Part shown: positions 36,301 through 51,070 of the stretch, in pieces | Layout of the letters: every line of letters starts with the position of its first letter | Position numbering within the stretch: the first letter of the stretch is position 1 | Assembly: GCF_021155765.1 (NCBI RefSeq) | Contig: NC_060117.1 | Coordinates: 6,042,001-6,106,000, forward strand | DNA length: 64,000 nt | Reading direction: 5' to 3' | Source: Diprion similis | Lineage: Eukaryota; Arthropoda; Insecta; Hymenoptera; Diprionidae | Made by a program: the position numbers and the translations under genes | The notes under the pieces: model-generated | Told to the model about the DNA's origin: nothing | Database searches by the model: none | The model's input: the letters and a program-made list of their open reading frames with translations, nothing else

Positions 36301-39300
36301 GAGGAAAGTCGAGATCAGCGATCCGGTATTGATCGAGAAGTAGAACAAGGAGAAAAAGGTGATCAAATATTTCTCCTGTTGCGGCAACAAAAACTGGTCA
36401 CCACCAAAGGCTGCAACGCATGGCTTGATTCCTCCTGTTCCAATGGCGATCAACAGCAACCCCAACAGCGCAAATGTTCTATAAAGAAAACAGAAATTCA
36501 AGTGTTTTTCTTTATCCAAAATATCATTCGCGTACTTTGCCTATTATATTGTTTTTTCTGTTATTTATCTACCTATTCTTGGCTATTTTATAATTGACAA
36601 AAAAAAAAAAAAAACTTCACTTACCGATCGGGTAAATTCAGCGGAGGTGCGGCACTCGCCGTAAGTACCAATTGTCCAATGGCATAGATGATGCTCACGT
36701 AGAAAATGGTGCGAAATTTGCCGAGTAAAGAATCGGCCAGCATCGCTCCAATAAGTGGGAAAAAGTATGCCAACATACTGAAGACATGGTAGATCACGGT
36801 GGATGTGTCATCGCTGTAGTAAAGTTTGTTTCGTAGGTACAGAACCAGGATCGCTGTAAGGATAGTAAACGTAAAAAAAAGTACCAATCGTGAAGCAAAT
36901 TGAGAATTGAATCGGTTTTTCTTTATCTTTGAACTAATATCCTACCTGGACTTGGTACCATCGTATTAGAATAGGTAAAACTTACTAATTTGTTTTCAAT
37001 ATAAGTTATAATAGTGTCTGATTAAATTTTAAAACATTGCTAAGAACTGGAGAGTAGGACATTTTTTTTATTTTTATAGTAAAGAAGCACACTTAAACTA
37101 ATGTTATTCACTTCGTATCAAGGAGTTTTTATTATACTTACTTCGAATACCATAGTAGGAAAACCTCTCACAGAACTCGTTGAGGATGATGAAGAAAACA
37201 GACCTTGGGTACTTGAGTTTCTGAGAAAAGAAAAACATTAGAGATTTTCATTAGTTTCATTTCTCTCCTTTTTTGTATAATAAATTTATGTATTTCAACT
37301 CTTAAAGATGCTGAAATGTCCTGTTGAATCGTAGTAAACCCGTTTTTATTTGTAACGAAAGAGTTTATCGGTTTTTTGCATATACACGATTACACATTCT
37401 TGCCGATAATTATATAATCTAATTCTAAACTGGCCTTCGTTTGTCAAACTAGTTGTCGAATCTGAATATGCGCGTGTGGTAAAGCGGGTTGAAATAACTA
37501 TGACATATTTTTTTTTTCATTTACATTAATAATAACAATTGAAAATGAGAATTGACCATAAAATTTCATTTGCTTACAGAAATATCTTGGCATGGGTGGC
37601 GTCATAACCACGTAGTATTTAATGTGTCGTACAAGCCATAATTTTTTGTTCAATAAATAAATAAATTATCTCAAATTGTGCGCGCGCAAACCGGTTCAAT
37701 GGTTCGCTGTAATCCTACGGTTCGAATGGATTCCTGCTCACAAAAACTCTGTCTTTAGATAAATCCGTTCCTAAAACAGTTGCAGCTGCAAACCGGTTTT
37801 TGAAAGTCAAAGCTTGCTTCCTAGATAATTTTGGGGTTTTTTCTAAATTTTCCGTTTATTTGCGTTTAATCACACTCTGAAGATTACGTGGAAGTTAAAA
37901 ACAACATGATCTCAAGTTTCACTGCATAGATGTCTCGTTTTTTCTTCTCCTTTATTTCACAATTCCTACATATAATTACAAAGGCTCTTTAGCAGCCTTC
38001 ACTGAAAACTTTCACTGTCATATTGTGTTGCAAACTATACAAAAGGCCTCGGTGGTATATAAGGAACAACGACCCCGGAGCTGCAATTTTCCATCTAATC
38101 ACATTAGCGATACGGTTTTTTACTGATCAAAACTAGAACTAGAACTGCATGAATTGGCTCCAGTATAACGCTAGCACTTTTTCTTTATACTATAATCAGT
38201 GTTGAACAATTCTGTTCATCGTAGAACAGGTTCTCATTTTTAAATTCTTCACACAGATTAACATATTGCCACTCTTTCTATGACAAAACTTCGAATTACA
38301 CTTTGGGCCTGTTCGAAGACGAAAACCAAAAAGTAACTAGGAGCAAAACTTACTCACTTTTCAAAGAGAAATAAGAAAATTCAATAAAATATAGGAGGTT
38401 CACTTTGAAGAACAGCAGTTGGGCCTAGCAGGAGCCCCAGACCCAAAAACTAGGATACTCATCTGATATCCCTTTTCATATACAACAACTTTTGTTCGAA
38501 ACATTTTTCAATTTAATGCCTACTTTTCGATATATTTTAGCATCTTTTTTAAATGAAAAACCTCGGACCTGAAATAGTTTGTCAGTTGAAGAGAAGAATT
38601 CAAAAAGTAGAAAAAATAATGCGTTCCGAAATTATCTCCCAGTGCTATCAACAATATTTTATTTCTTTTGCGCTACCGAGTTTGTGACTAGCTCTGTCTC
38701 TTATCTAGGGAGTTTTTAGCGCTGTCAGGTAGTTTCGGAACGCACACTTAGAAAGACCAATACTTCCAAAAAAATTAAATTTGTTTCCTTTTTGTCGAAA
38801 CGATTGTCTTTTTTAATTTCCTCTTCTTCAATTGAACTAAAACACGTACCAATCAGCGAAGTTTCCTGCATTTACTAACCTACTAACATAATCGACATTC
38901 CATGGTCGAATTTTTGTAAGAATTAAAAACACCGGAGTTGAGGATAATAAATTCAATATATATCCTCCAATAACTAATCCGTTTGTTTCAATGCACGTCG
39001 TCTAACAACCGCGGCTAGAGATCGGCTGTTGGTGTCAAGGTTGTATCGTTAAAGTTACGACAGAGATCACGATACAAACTTCATTCAATACGTCATGTCA
39101 GCCTTCCATTGTTTTCATCTCGGTTACTGACCATTGCGGTCGCCGAAAACTGTCGACTCTATGTGGTGTCAGTATTCGATGTTTACACAGAAATTCACGA
39201 TACAATGTTTAGTGACCTCATCTACACGTCGTATACACAAAGAAAAAGGATTTCCTGACTTGTATTGGCAAGGGAAGAATTAACAAGATTCAAATTACGA

Positions 39301-42300
39301 TCGTATAGCAGTCCTACCTTTACCGACCGAGCAAACTTTTTCTTCCGGTATGTTGAAATTTGAACTATTTCCGTTCATTTGTTTATTCAACATGGAAAGA
39401 AAAAGGGTAAGGCTGCTCGGTCGGTAAAGGTAGGAGTACTATGTACCCTGAAATTCCTTTTTACGTCGTCGTTTTTCCAAGCGATGATAATATAAAATCT
39501 CTGCCTATTATAATAAAAAAATTGCAGAATAATTATTGTGAACTATATATAAGTATACATGTATTGATATAAAATAATATTCCACTTCTGTGACTAAAAT
39601 GTAGACGTGTGAATAATTTGATCGTGTCTAGAGATTAATTGCTTTCCTTAAAAAAATCTTAGATTTAACTCACAGCGTTTCATTAGCATAATATCTTGAC
39701 TTGGCTAAAATATTGCGTAACAGTGATTGCGTATAACGGCAATAATTCGCTGAATGTAATACGTTAATTGTGAAGTGTGTCGCCTACGCGATGACAGAAA
39801 TTATAATACAAGCTTGAAGAACTACAGATTTCAAATAAATCTATATACGCATAGTTTGCACGTAAATTGCAAAACGCTCTTTCGCACGGTAATCCAAATG
39901 CAAATGCGTGCAACTTTCACGTTGTGACAATAAGGTCATTTTGCTTTGTGTTTGTCGATAGTATAAATTTTCATTGTATTTGTATACACATGCAGGCAAA
40001 GTGGTAAACTATAATCGCTAAAATAATCGCTCACATGCATGCAAATTCCACAAACTGCGTAGCAATTATATTGTATACAGCGTTATCAAAAATAAATCAA
40101 GTGGAATGCTCAATTATGAGTGACAATAATTCGACCGTGAAATGTTATTGAACGTATTTCAATACATATTTTTAGTAAAATTCCGTTGTTTTCGCATGTT
40201 TTCGCGCAGAGTCTGTGGTTTTATTTAACACTGTCCACAAGGTATGTTGTTTAATTGTTCAATTTTTAACGATATCATACATAGCTCGTTTCGTTCTTTC
40301 AATTGCATATTTCGCAAATTCTCTGAAACAAATTGTATTCGTAAGAAAAATAGTAAAGGTCAAGGCACAGATTCATCTTTTGTAAATATAGTTTTTGTTT
40401 CATTTTTTAATTTTTTTTTTTTTTCTTCTCCCTTCGTATTACTGAGAAACGAAGGTAAAAATCTTTCGTTTGACGATTTAAAAAGTTTCTTTAGAATTGG
40501 ATAAACTGAATATTATAAAAAATTCTAATTTCGGCTAAGTCATTAATTCAAATTTGCAATAAAAAGTTTTTATAACCGTAAACGTATGTTTTTCTTCAAT
40601 TAAAATTCATCTCCGTCAATTTTAATATACTGTTTTATTTGAATTTTCCATTTTTTTATTTACACTTTTTTCACCGTATCAAATAAATACATATCCGAAA
40701 AATTTGATGAAAAATCTCCTCAATTCTTATGTTATAGAAAGAATAAGTCATTGACGTTACTTGTAATCACTCAGTTCGCAGTTGGTTGAAAGTTGTACGA
40801 TTAAAACGAGTCGCTTTCGTGTGACCCAGTTACGGAAGATTCGTGAGAAATAATTATCAACCGTAGTTTCTATCAGCTCATATTAGGTATATACATACAT
40901 ACCGTTACAGTTTACTTAGACATAAATAGCAAAAAAGCTTTTTGCAGTCTGTTTGTTTAGTTAGTTACGTTTTTTTTTTTTTTATTGTTTTTATTTCTTG
41001 TATTTATTTCTAAGCAAGATATTATTAAATTTTCTGCTTACAGCTTTGAAACTGACGCGAATATTCATAAACGTCACCTGCAATGTTATCAAGCGTATAT
41101 AAAGAGAACGTTTTTACAACGTCGACTTTTATTATCTTGAACGGTACGCGTGCTAAGCGTACAGTATGAACAAAGGCAGCGTGTCAAAATATTGTTAAAC
41201 ATTGATAAAACAGCCTTTTCAAAGCTGATCGTGCGATTGAATTTAGTTGGATGAAATTTAAACAGTATTTGCGACGTTAGATTAATATGAAAAAAGAAAT
41301 TTTTTTCATTAATTGTATATCAGTGATCAATTTTTTCAATAAAACTTCATTCGAAACGATTTGAAAAAATTGAATCAGCCCTTATCGTCTATCAAAATTG
41401 GACAAGAACTACGATCTTGGGATTGGAAAAAACGTCAATATAGATAAATTTTATGTTAGTTAGTTTACTCATATTGTGTTAAGAAGTGATTTATTACCTA
41501 AAAACAAAAAAAAAATTCCCCCCACATCCAACAATAAAATGTCGCTCACTTCAGTCGAAGGTATAATTTAATAATTTGTTATCTTCTGTTTTATTTCTTA
41601 CGATATTTTTTCACCGGACTGTACGTCGCATAGAATTAGACGTTGAAGTACATACATAACGTAGATAAATTTTCACGGCTTATTTATTTCGCTCACGTTT
41701 AACGCTGCATATGTGTCAATGTGTAAATGTAAGTCAGGATCGAGTCATAACAATAACACTGCATGACGCGTGACACCGGCAGTTTGAATCTCGTGTGCGA
41801 TCGTCAGGTGTTGAGAAGAATGTCTTTTGTTAAAGTCACCAGAAAATTCTAGTGAAATTTTACGAACGCAATGACGGCAAATTTCTTTCGATGAATATAT
41901 TTTGATCCGCAGTTTATACAGCCTGCAGATATTACAAGGAGAAACCGATCGTGAATTATATATGTTTTGCAAAAACAATTTTGCAATCTATTTCCCAACG
42001 ATATTATATACGCACGCGGTATTAACCACCTTTAATACATGGCGCAATGAAAAACCTGTTTCAAAACAACAATCAACCTGCACCGTTCGACCGTATAATT
42101 CAACCATTTGCATATTATTACAGGCATACGTTACAGATGTAAATGTGTTATAACAACAAATAGGTCAAAAAACAATATTAAAATATAAGTAACGTTACCT
42201 GTTTCGATTGACATTTTTCGATCGCCATATTTGGGCAGTTGACTAAAAAAACTCGGTTAAGAAAATATGCTTGACGAGCGATTCTAATACTTCCGGTAAC

Positions 42301-43003
42301 CCTTTTTAACCCTGCATACTAGTACTTGATTAATTAAATCACAAACTGAGCAATAAAAAAACTTGCAAACTGATTTAAGGATTTTGATTTTCTTCCATAA
42401 ACTGATTGTATTCTTATGATAAACGGATGTTTTTCGCGCAAGAATTTTTTTACGATTATATGCATTTGGGGTCGATTTATTTATTTGTTTGTTTTAGTTT
42501 TTTCTGTTTTTTTTTTTTTTTTTTTTATTGTTCTTTTTCGCGGGTCCGACTGACGCGCGAAGCGTTCCTTCACCGCGAACTCATTCGTCTGAAGTTCTGA
42601 CGGAACTCTGAAGTCATATGGCACCTATTCTTCTGTCTCCCGGCGTGAGCCCAAAGATTTTTCAGGGGGGGATGTGGGATCGATTGATTCCGCACCGAAA
42701 GACGTTCATTCGGAATATAAAATGCGGAGAAGATGTAAGAATGCAGGCTAAAGAATTCCAGGCTGCTTATAAATTTCTATGTTTTGGTGTTGCGTACACG
42801 GCTATCGATAACCGGATCATTAATTGATTAATTATTAAACTTTGCTTTCAACTTACAATGATCGTCCGATAGCAGCAATAAATACCGGAATGTTATTGAA
42901 TTGGATTATTTAAACTCGGCATCTCGAATTGATGAGGAGAATTGAAATTTTTTTTTATAGGTTATTCAAGATTTATATTCAATTTTTGACACATCGCTGT
43001 AAG

Positions 43004-43034
<31 letters not shown>

Positions 43035-46000
43035 GGTTGTTGTTGTTGTTTTTTGTATAATTCGATTTCTAAGAAATGTTAATTTTTATGTATAAGGAGG
43101 GATTATAGGAGGGGTTTTAGGATCGCTAAAAACGAATCCGGTATCAAGATTTGAAAATTCAAAATAGCGGGTCCAATATGGCGGACTGTAAATATAAAAA
43201 TTGATCTTATTCGCTGGAAATTTGTTACTCGGGGGTTTTCGGGGTCTTATTTAGTGATCGAAAAAACCGCTGAGAATGCATTTTCGAGCTACGCTGATCA
43301 CTTTTGTATTTTCAGTCCGCCATATTAGATTCGCAATTTTGATTATTGAAAATTTCTCAGATCTGACCGCAGTTTTGAAACCAGCAACTTCGAGAAATGC
43401 TTATATCCTTAGTTTCAAGGAATTTGATCACAAGGAAACATGCATGCTTGACGTTGTGACGTTATTAAGACCTATTTTGTCATATTGATATTGGTATAAC
43501 GTTATATCGTAACGATTCAAACTGGGGAAAACCCGTTACATCGCGATTTTCGAATTGTCTGAAGTGTAATAAAACCAAACACACTTATACTTCAAACTCT
43601 TAGTTCATTAAAAATCATTGTAAAATTAAGAAAATACTGATTTTTCCATCAATGTTTCGTTACGATAAACTTATACTAATTTCAATCCCGTCCTATTTTA
43701 GATTCGTAATCGTTCGACTATGCGCACGTATGAAGAATAAGAAGTTATGAGAGGCACTTGCATTGAGGGGTTGAATATTTGCGTGGTATAATAATTGATT
43801 TATTGTAAAATATACAGAGAGTACAACGAGAAGATGTGAAAAAAGAAAAACGAAACGGAAAAAAAGTTTAGGAGTAGAGGAAGCTAGAATTCAGCTGATG
43901 TGTGGGAAAAGAATCTAAGGTCTGAAGGACGTAACAAAGTGTTAAAATTGGCAAAAAAAAAAAATTTGAGTAGTGAGATGCGCGACAGAGAAGAGAAAAC
44001 TTTCGATGAAATTGTTGTCTCTCAATGTTATCATCTCTTTTCTTTTTCTTTTTAATCTATTTATATTATCGATAATATTATCATATATATAAATGTCAAT
44101 TCAGTCAGTGATGAAGCCGGTTAAGGCATGCACTATTTTAATACTTTTTTTCTGCAAGGCCCGAATTCTCGGTTTGATTCTCGACCGACACTTTTATTTT
44201 TTATTTTTATTTTCAATTAAAATAACTTGAATGCTAATATTACTTATTCGTAAGTTCATTACAAGAAATAAGCATTGAACATATTTTAATAATAAAAAAA
44301 CAAAAATAAATAGAAGTGTTGGTTGGGAATCTAGCCGCCGACTCGGTCCGCGCAGCAAAAAAAGTTTATGCTTTTACCATTATCACCACCGCCTCAAGTG
44401 AGAATATGAGACAGTCTTGACCAACTCAGCCACTTTTCTTTTATCTTCTCAGATCTGTTTTATAATTGGTTATACAGTAGTACTATTCAAAGGTACTCTC
44501 GGAGAATTTTTTCAGATTTTTTAATTTACTCGTTTCGAAAATGGTTTTTTTTAACCCATATATCATGGAAGTTGAAGTTGAACAAAAAAACGTTTGCACA
44601 AAAAAGTTTCGTTTTTCCATTACCTATTTAATAAAATATATATTTTCAGCGAAAAAAAATTAATTTTTCTTTCTCTCAATGCGACACCTTGAATTTTACT
44701 GTCAATTACACGGTATTTGGCAGTGTATTGAGAACGTATAAAAAAAATTGGCATCTTGGAACTCGACATTCTTGCCGGGTAATAAAAATGTTTTATCGAA
44801 AAAGGTGCATTAAGGTACATCTGAGTTCCTTTTTTTCATGAACTATTTAATGGGATATATATATATATATACTTATTTAATTGTGTACCTACTGAAAGTA
44901 AAATTTAAAGACTGGGCATTAGATTAAATAACAATGAAAAATTAATTGATTATTTTTAAGGTATTGGCAAAGTTTAATAAATGTCAATATTAACGTGTGA
45001 TTAAAGCAAAGCAAGTTTCATATTTTGTGTATTACGTGATTATTGATTATTATGTAAACTTTATTTGAAAAGAGCATGATTGTGGACAAAAACAGTTTTT
45101 TTGTCAAGCCTGCCCCTCCTAGGCCCCCCCCTCCGCCCCGCCCCCCAGGAAAATGCTGGCTACGCCCCTGATTATATTACGCGTATGAATAAGGAATGCG
45201 AGCACAATGAAGAGACCGAGGATAGGAACGCCGTTTATGACGGATTTTGGTTCCCTTTCTCATACAAAAGTTTTCACTTTGGAAATTGAAGAGAATTTTT
45301 CAATGGAGAAAACGGTGTATGAAATTTTGTTAATCACCCAAAATTTGAAAGATAAAAATATTCAGTTGAAATTTCCACGTTTTTCATTTTGTCAAGTTTT
45401 TTTTACAGTCATCTGAATATAAAAAAACTGCATGAAAAGGAATGTAATTCGGCCACTTAAACGCTTGATGCAATAATTTTTACAAAATGCGTAACACGCG
45501 AGAAGAATCGTATATGCAGGAAAAGATTGACGAGAAATTAATGGATCTTTGAAATAATAAATTCTTCATGGAAAATAAGGTTCCGTGTATTTAACGTGTT
45601 TCAATTCTTAATCACCATCGGTTATAACTCTCTGCGGATGGAGAAGCAACCTGCTTTCACAATTCCAGGGGTCATGCCTGATTTGGCATTTGAATTTTCT
45701 CTGGAATCCAGGTTAGAACAACAGAATCGTCTGCACGACGTTTCTCATACTCGTCAAGCATATTAGGAATGGCTTGTAAAATTCAAGTGACGTCTTAAGT
45801 CGTTTTAACCTTGAGCCAACACGGTCCTTATAACTATTTTCATTATTTACTTTATTTCTTTTTTTTCGACTGTTTAAGGTCACTAGTACTATCAAGACTA
45901 GGGATTTTCATATAATTTCATATAGTTGGTAAGTGTGAGACGTTGCAGTCAGTAGCCTGGTGTGCCTAGAAGTGCAGCTTCTTTCTCCAAAAATGTTTCT

Positions 46001-48423
46001 CTCTCGTGGTGGACTGGACTTAAGTAAGATGTGTACCAACGGCGCCAAAATACCCTAGATCGGTGGTGATTAATTGTTGTCACGTTGAATCTGCTTGGGA
46101 AAAAAATGAGCGGGACTTTAAATAACTCACATCACAACTACGCATGGTGGTATTACCGAGCAGGGTAGCGTTCACCAGAAAAATAATTCCCTAGCAATAT
46201 AGGGATTTCTTTAGACAGTTGGTACACGTCTCACTTAAAGGCTTTGACCTCGAAGAAAGAAGCGTGTTGTAGGAGTTCTAGGTACATTTCTGTTCTAGTG
46301 CAATATAATATTTCCAATATTTTAGAAACGTTTCAGAAATATTTAAAGATCAAAATAACTTTTCCGGAACTTTTGAAACGTTTTAGAAATCAATGAAGTC
46401 AACTGTAACGTAGCATTTTGGATATTTTTGAAATGCTTCGAAAATATGTTAACTGCAAGATAAAACTCGAATATTTCGGAAAAATTCAAATTATTTTAAA
46501 CAAAGCAACTTCATCGACACAAAAATTTTTCGATGCAATGTCGAACATTTATGAAATACTTTAAACGTTTTTAAAATGCCGGCCAACATTTTTATTACTT
46601 TGGAAAAAAATTATTTGAAACCATATATTCCCATACAATATAGCTGTGCCGACAAAATTGAATATTTATAAATAATCAGTTAAATTATTATTAGTTTGAT
46701 TATTAATGAATTTTTCTTTAGTCCTTCGATAGAAAAGATAATTATATGATAATACAAATACAATATTAAATAATTTGATATAATAATTTTCCTTACAAGT
46801 TTGACGATTTCGTTAAAAATCCGTGAAATGTATTTCACAACTTATACTGAAGAAAAATGTGAATTGAAATTGGTTTACCGCAGTATGTTAGGACCTTCAT
46901 ATCGTTACCGTTAACAATGCGCATAATACTTCATCGTCTATTTAATAAATTAACCTTTTTGAATTATTAATTAACTTTATTATCGACACGTGTGTATGGC
47001 TGCCGTACGAATCGAAGTATGAAGTTCATTAATTTGCTTGGCTCATTCAGGCATTTGTAAGAACATCTCGAGGCCACCGGCAAGATACAAAGACGCATCG
47101 TGTGCCGTACAACAAACATGTATTACAGACATAACAATTCGCGCACTATATTGCCGAGTTCAGGGACAAACTTAAAGGTGTGGAGGCCCTGGGGCGATAG
47201 AGAAGTGGGGGGCCCCTAATTATTTTTCAAACAATATAAACAATTTTCATTTTTACACTGTTTCCAAAAATTTCTTCTGGGACAAATACGAAAAATTCCA
47301 AATACAGTATTTTTTCAAAAATTTCAACAAAACTAAAAAAAAATAATTTTGCAATATCCGAACCGTTTGACCGATTTCATTCAAATTTTATACCAACTTT
47401 ACTGTTATAATATTCTTGAAAAAAATCAGTAACATTTTTTAAAATTTGAGAGTTAGAGAAAATCGAAGATTTTTCAAAAAATTCATAATAAAATCTGACA
47501 AGTTCGACCTATCATTCCCACATTGAATACCGATCGTCCTTCCATGATACTTTGTTTATAAAAGACAAATTTTTTTTTTTACGAAATCTGAAAATTCGTG
47601 GAACATGACTTGGTTACAAAAGTTTTCCGAAAATTTCAAAATTCCGTAAAATTCTTAATTTTAATTAAAGTAATTTCGACAAAATTTGCAGTGAATTTAG
47701 AGGTTATATCGATTAATATCTATCCGGCAGAACTTATTTTTTATCAGAAAAATGATTTTTTTCACATTTTGCCTACCATTTGTTAGCAAATTTGGCTTAA
47801 AATTTTTTTTTTGTGGAGCCCCTTTTGCCCTTCCCTAAACCGGCCCTGGCCGAGTAGAGTGAGTATCGTCGCAATGCAGTGGCGATAAGATCGCGAGTAC
47901 ATGCATTAATTGCAATTTTCGCGTATGACATATAAATAAAAATTTTCACTCTATCGTACACATAAATATATATATATATAAATTGATATTCGATGTAGAT
48001 GTATAAAAATTATTATTGCATTTCAATTTGAGATATTAGCAGAATCAACATCTGAATTTTTTTCTCTTCAAATATGATTAGACACGTTAATTATACAATT
48101 ACGTATAATGTTATAATTATTTATGATTATCGAATAGAGATAAATTTCATGCCAATAATAACAATTAGTTTGCGCGGATAATTAAATAACAATCAATTAC
48201 ATCTTTGAGGTTGGAAATCGAGAAAAAAAATTTTTGGACTTACTTCAATTGGTTTTTTCGTCGTAAAATCGACTTTGTAGTTTATTTCTTGCAGAGGAAT
48301 CGCTTCATAAAAAATATCCGAAGGATCCTTTGAACCGTTTCCATGCTGTTTCACGCTTCCCCGTTTATCCACGACAACTTTCAGATCGTCTTCCAGATTT
48401 GCTTCCGAATAATGGGATTTCAT
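33302..48423 (-). CDS. SLC15 (PTR2/POT) proton-coupled oligopeptide transporter, proximal isoform
   Basis: A plasma-membrane symporter taking up di- and tripeptides with protons; insect members include Drosophila yin/opt1. Nine coding exons (minus strand): 48244-48423, 37142-37220, 36625-36853, 36204-36478, 35926-36008, 35368-35787, 34984-35215, 33774-34363, 33302-33490. They sum to 2277 bp in one frame, 758 residues, normal for insect SLC15. The start is the ATG at 48423 (MKSHYSEANLEDD); stop TGA at 33302. The sequence shows the proton-coupling motif E-F-C-E-R-F-S-Y-Y-G (E75, E78, R79) in TM1, the PTR2 signature FYFSINTGSL, PLPFFWALFDQQGSRW in TM7, then a large Asn-rich extracellular domain of about 210 residues before TM10-12 (LWLLPQYIVITLGEVMFSITGLEF). 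The soluble tail is acidic and Ser/Lys-rich. All introns are GT-AG; the first is 11 kb. Orthology to yin is likely but unproven because a paralogue lies beside it. Confidence 0.94.
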
Positions 48424-50999
48424 TTTCTTCTTTTAGTTTCTCTAAATTTTTTGATTTTGATTTTTTTTTTTTTTTTTTTTTTTGTTTTTTCTACCATTCT
48501 TAACCTCGTGTGCAATATGCATTTAACTGAGATAATGAACGAAGAACTGTTATATGATTGAAACCAAGATTTACGGTGTTTAACGATATATTTAACCTTA
48601 TATAAGTTACAATTTATTGTAAAGAATTTTCCATTAACGATGAATTATTCTTAGACAAATTGTAGCTAATTAATTTATCCGGTGTTTCGATCATAGCGAA
48701 TAAATTTAAACATTTTATTCAGATCGGAAGAATTATTGAAATAATAATTAAAAAAAAAAAAAAGGGAATATTTTCACAAAATTGAAGGTATTAAATTTTC
48801 GAAAATAATCGGCATAAGCGGTGTTTCCGGAAAATTTATAACGCGCAAATGAAAATCATTTTTTTTTTTCAAATCTCTCGGAAATTTTCTTTTCCAATCC
48901 GTATTAAAAAAATAATTACGTAAATACTATACATTTTATATAGTTGTTCAAATTATCCACGTTAATTCGATTATTGATCGAATCTGTTAAAAAAATAACT
49001 GCAAGCAGACGAAGATCTCTCCACGATTGATGATATAAGTATAGATATTAAAGCATATAATAAAGAGTTTCTCCGGCTCGTCAGCAGATGTGTTGCAAAT
49101 TCGATAAATTTGTGATTCGCAATCCAATTAGCATAACCAAAAATGGTTGAACGAGGATAAACCATCACACCTAGATTAACATTTTCGAAAGTAACTGCAC
49201 TTTTGCAAATGATATATCGCTTAGTGATCTACGAATTCGAATGTTTTGTCAATAATAATTATTAACCCACTTTCTATATTCTTTCACGCTGATTTTAAAA
49301 TAAAATCCCGCCCACTGATTTTATGCGTAGTTAATTTTGCTGAAAAAATATTGACAATATCTTTATTTTTTATTTCACTCATTAAATTCACCTACCGGTA
49401 GTTATTATTTTTATTTACTATTTAACACTATAATTTTCCGATCAAAATGAAAAATTTCTTTTCTTGTAAATATTCTTCAACCTTACCGTTATTTTCGCTA
49501 GCTTGTTAAACAAAGACTATTTAATTTATTACTTTTTACACTCGGACAAAATGTTACGCTGCACGGTTAAGAATGGAATAAAAAAAAGAACACATCGATT
49601 ATAATTGCATAATATGTATATATATATATATAAATAAATATCGCGAGCCCACTGGTTAATCGGTACACACTAAAAATCCAACAACGCGAATCGGAAGCTC
49701 GTCGAATATTAAATGAGCCAAATTATTCGTGCAGGTTGATAAATCAGATATTAGAATTGATTTTAGCGATCGCAATTATCTCATTGTAAGATTAAATGAG
49801 TTGAGAAGCAAGACATCGTCTGCGACAGTGATGAATGACAAAAAGCAATGTTAATAACTCCGTAACAAGCTGAAAGTGTTTAAAAATCGGAACAGCCGGC
49901 AAGGATCAACTTATGATTTATTTACAATAAATTGAAAGCATTTGCACCTCGGCGTCGTCACGGAATCGAAATTTCTTAATTATTCCCGGTGATTTTCGTG
50001 CCAATTTTGTACGTCTCGTTGTTTTACTCATCGTGTAAAATTGCCGTAAAAAAATTTTACTGCGTCATTTATACTTGAGACTCAGCTTATCATAATTAAT
50101 GTGAACGCTCAATTATAAAATATTTCCTATCTTTCCTATCTTTCCTAATGTTGGCCATCGCTAATTACTTCGTTTTTTATCAATTATACTCAAATGATGA
50201 ATTACCATAAACGTCACTTTCAGGTGAGAATTGTAAATTGTAATTGAACGGAAGACAAAAGAATTAATAATTGTAATTTTCAATTCATAGAATGAACTTC
50301 TGATTATAAATCAAAATTTTAACTGCAGTATTCAACGAGATTACAATTACAAATAACAAACGTACGTTGTAGTACGTGTTTTTAGAAAAATTTCCAATTA
50401 CAAATTACGAATGTGCATACTATTTAAAAAGATTCGTAGAATCAAATGGATCCCCAGTTTGATAAATTTTTAAGGGGGGATTATGATCTAGAGACGATTT
50501 GAAAAAAAATTTTGTTTGCGCCCCTGTTTTTTGAGCTTTACCAATTTTTTAGAAATAGTAAAAAATTTTTTTTTTTTCAAATCCGTACTTCCAACCACAG
50601 AGAAATGTACACAGAACATTTCCACTAAATTTCAAGTAAATTAGTTCATCAGAACTTCAGATATTATATCAACCCTATCGAAAAAAGTAGTTTCTGAACA
50701 ATAACTGTTACTCCGAAAATAATTTGAATTTTCAAAAATCCTCTAAGGGTATTATTCTTCAAGGTCTAAACTTTGAAAATATGGAGCAAAAAAAAAAAAA
50801 ATAGACTGTTTCAAATTTCTAGTCTAGAATATCTCCTTAACCATTTTGAATCAATTTAAAACGCGAAGAATTTTTATTTAAATCTTCCTTTACAATTCCA
50901 GTATTTTATATATTCATATTTTCAAAGTGATAGTCGAAGAATATATATAATATTAATGGAAGTAGTGAACAGTATTGATTTTTGACCTACCAACCTCCT

Positions 51000-51070
<71 letters not shown>

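Noticed and set aside
41745..42153. Overlapping 77- and 83-codon frames in the long intron
   Set aside because: Opposite strands, no known domains, no splice context; chance frames in AT-rich DNA.
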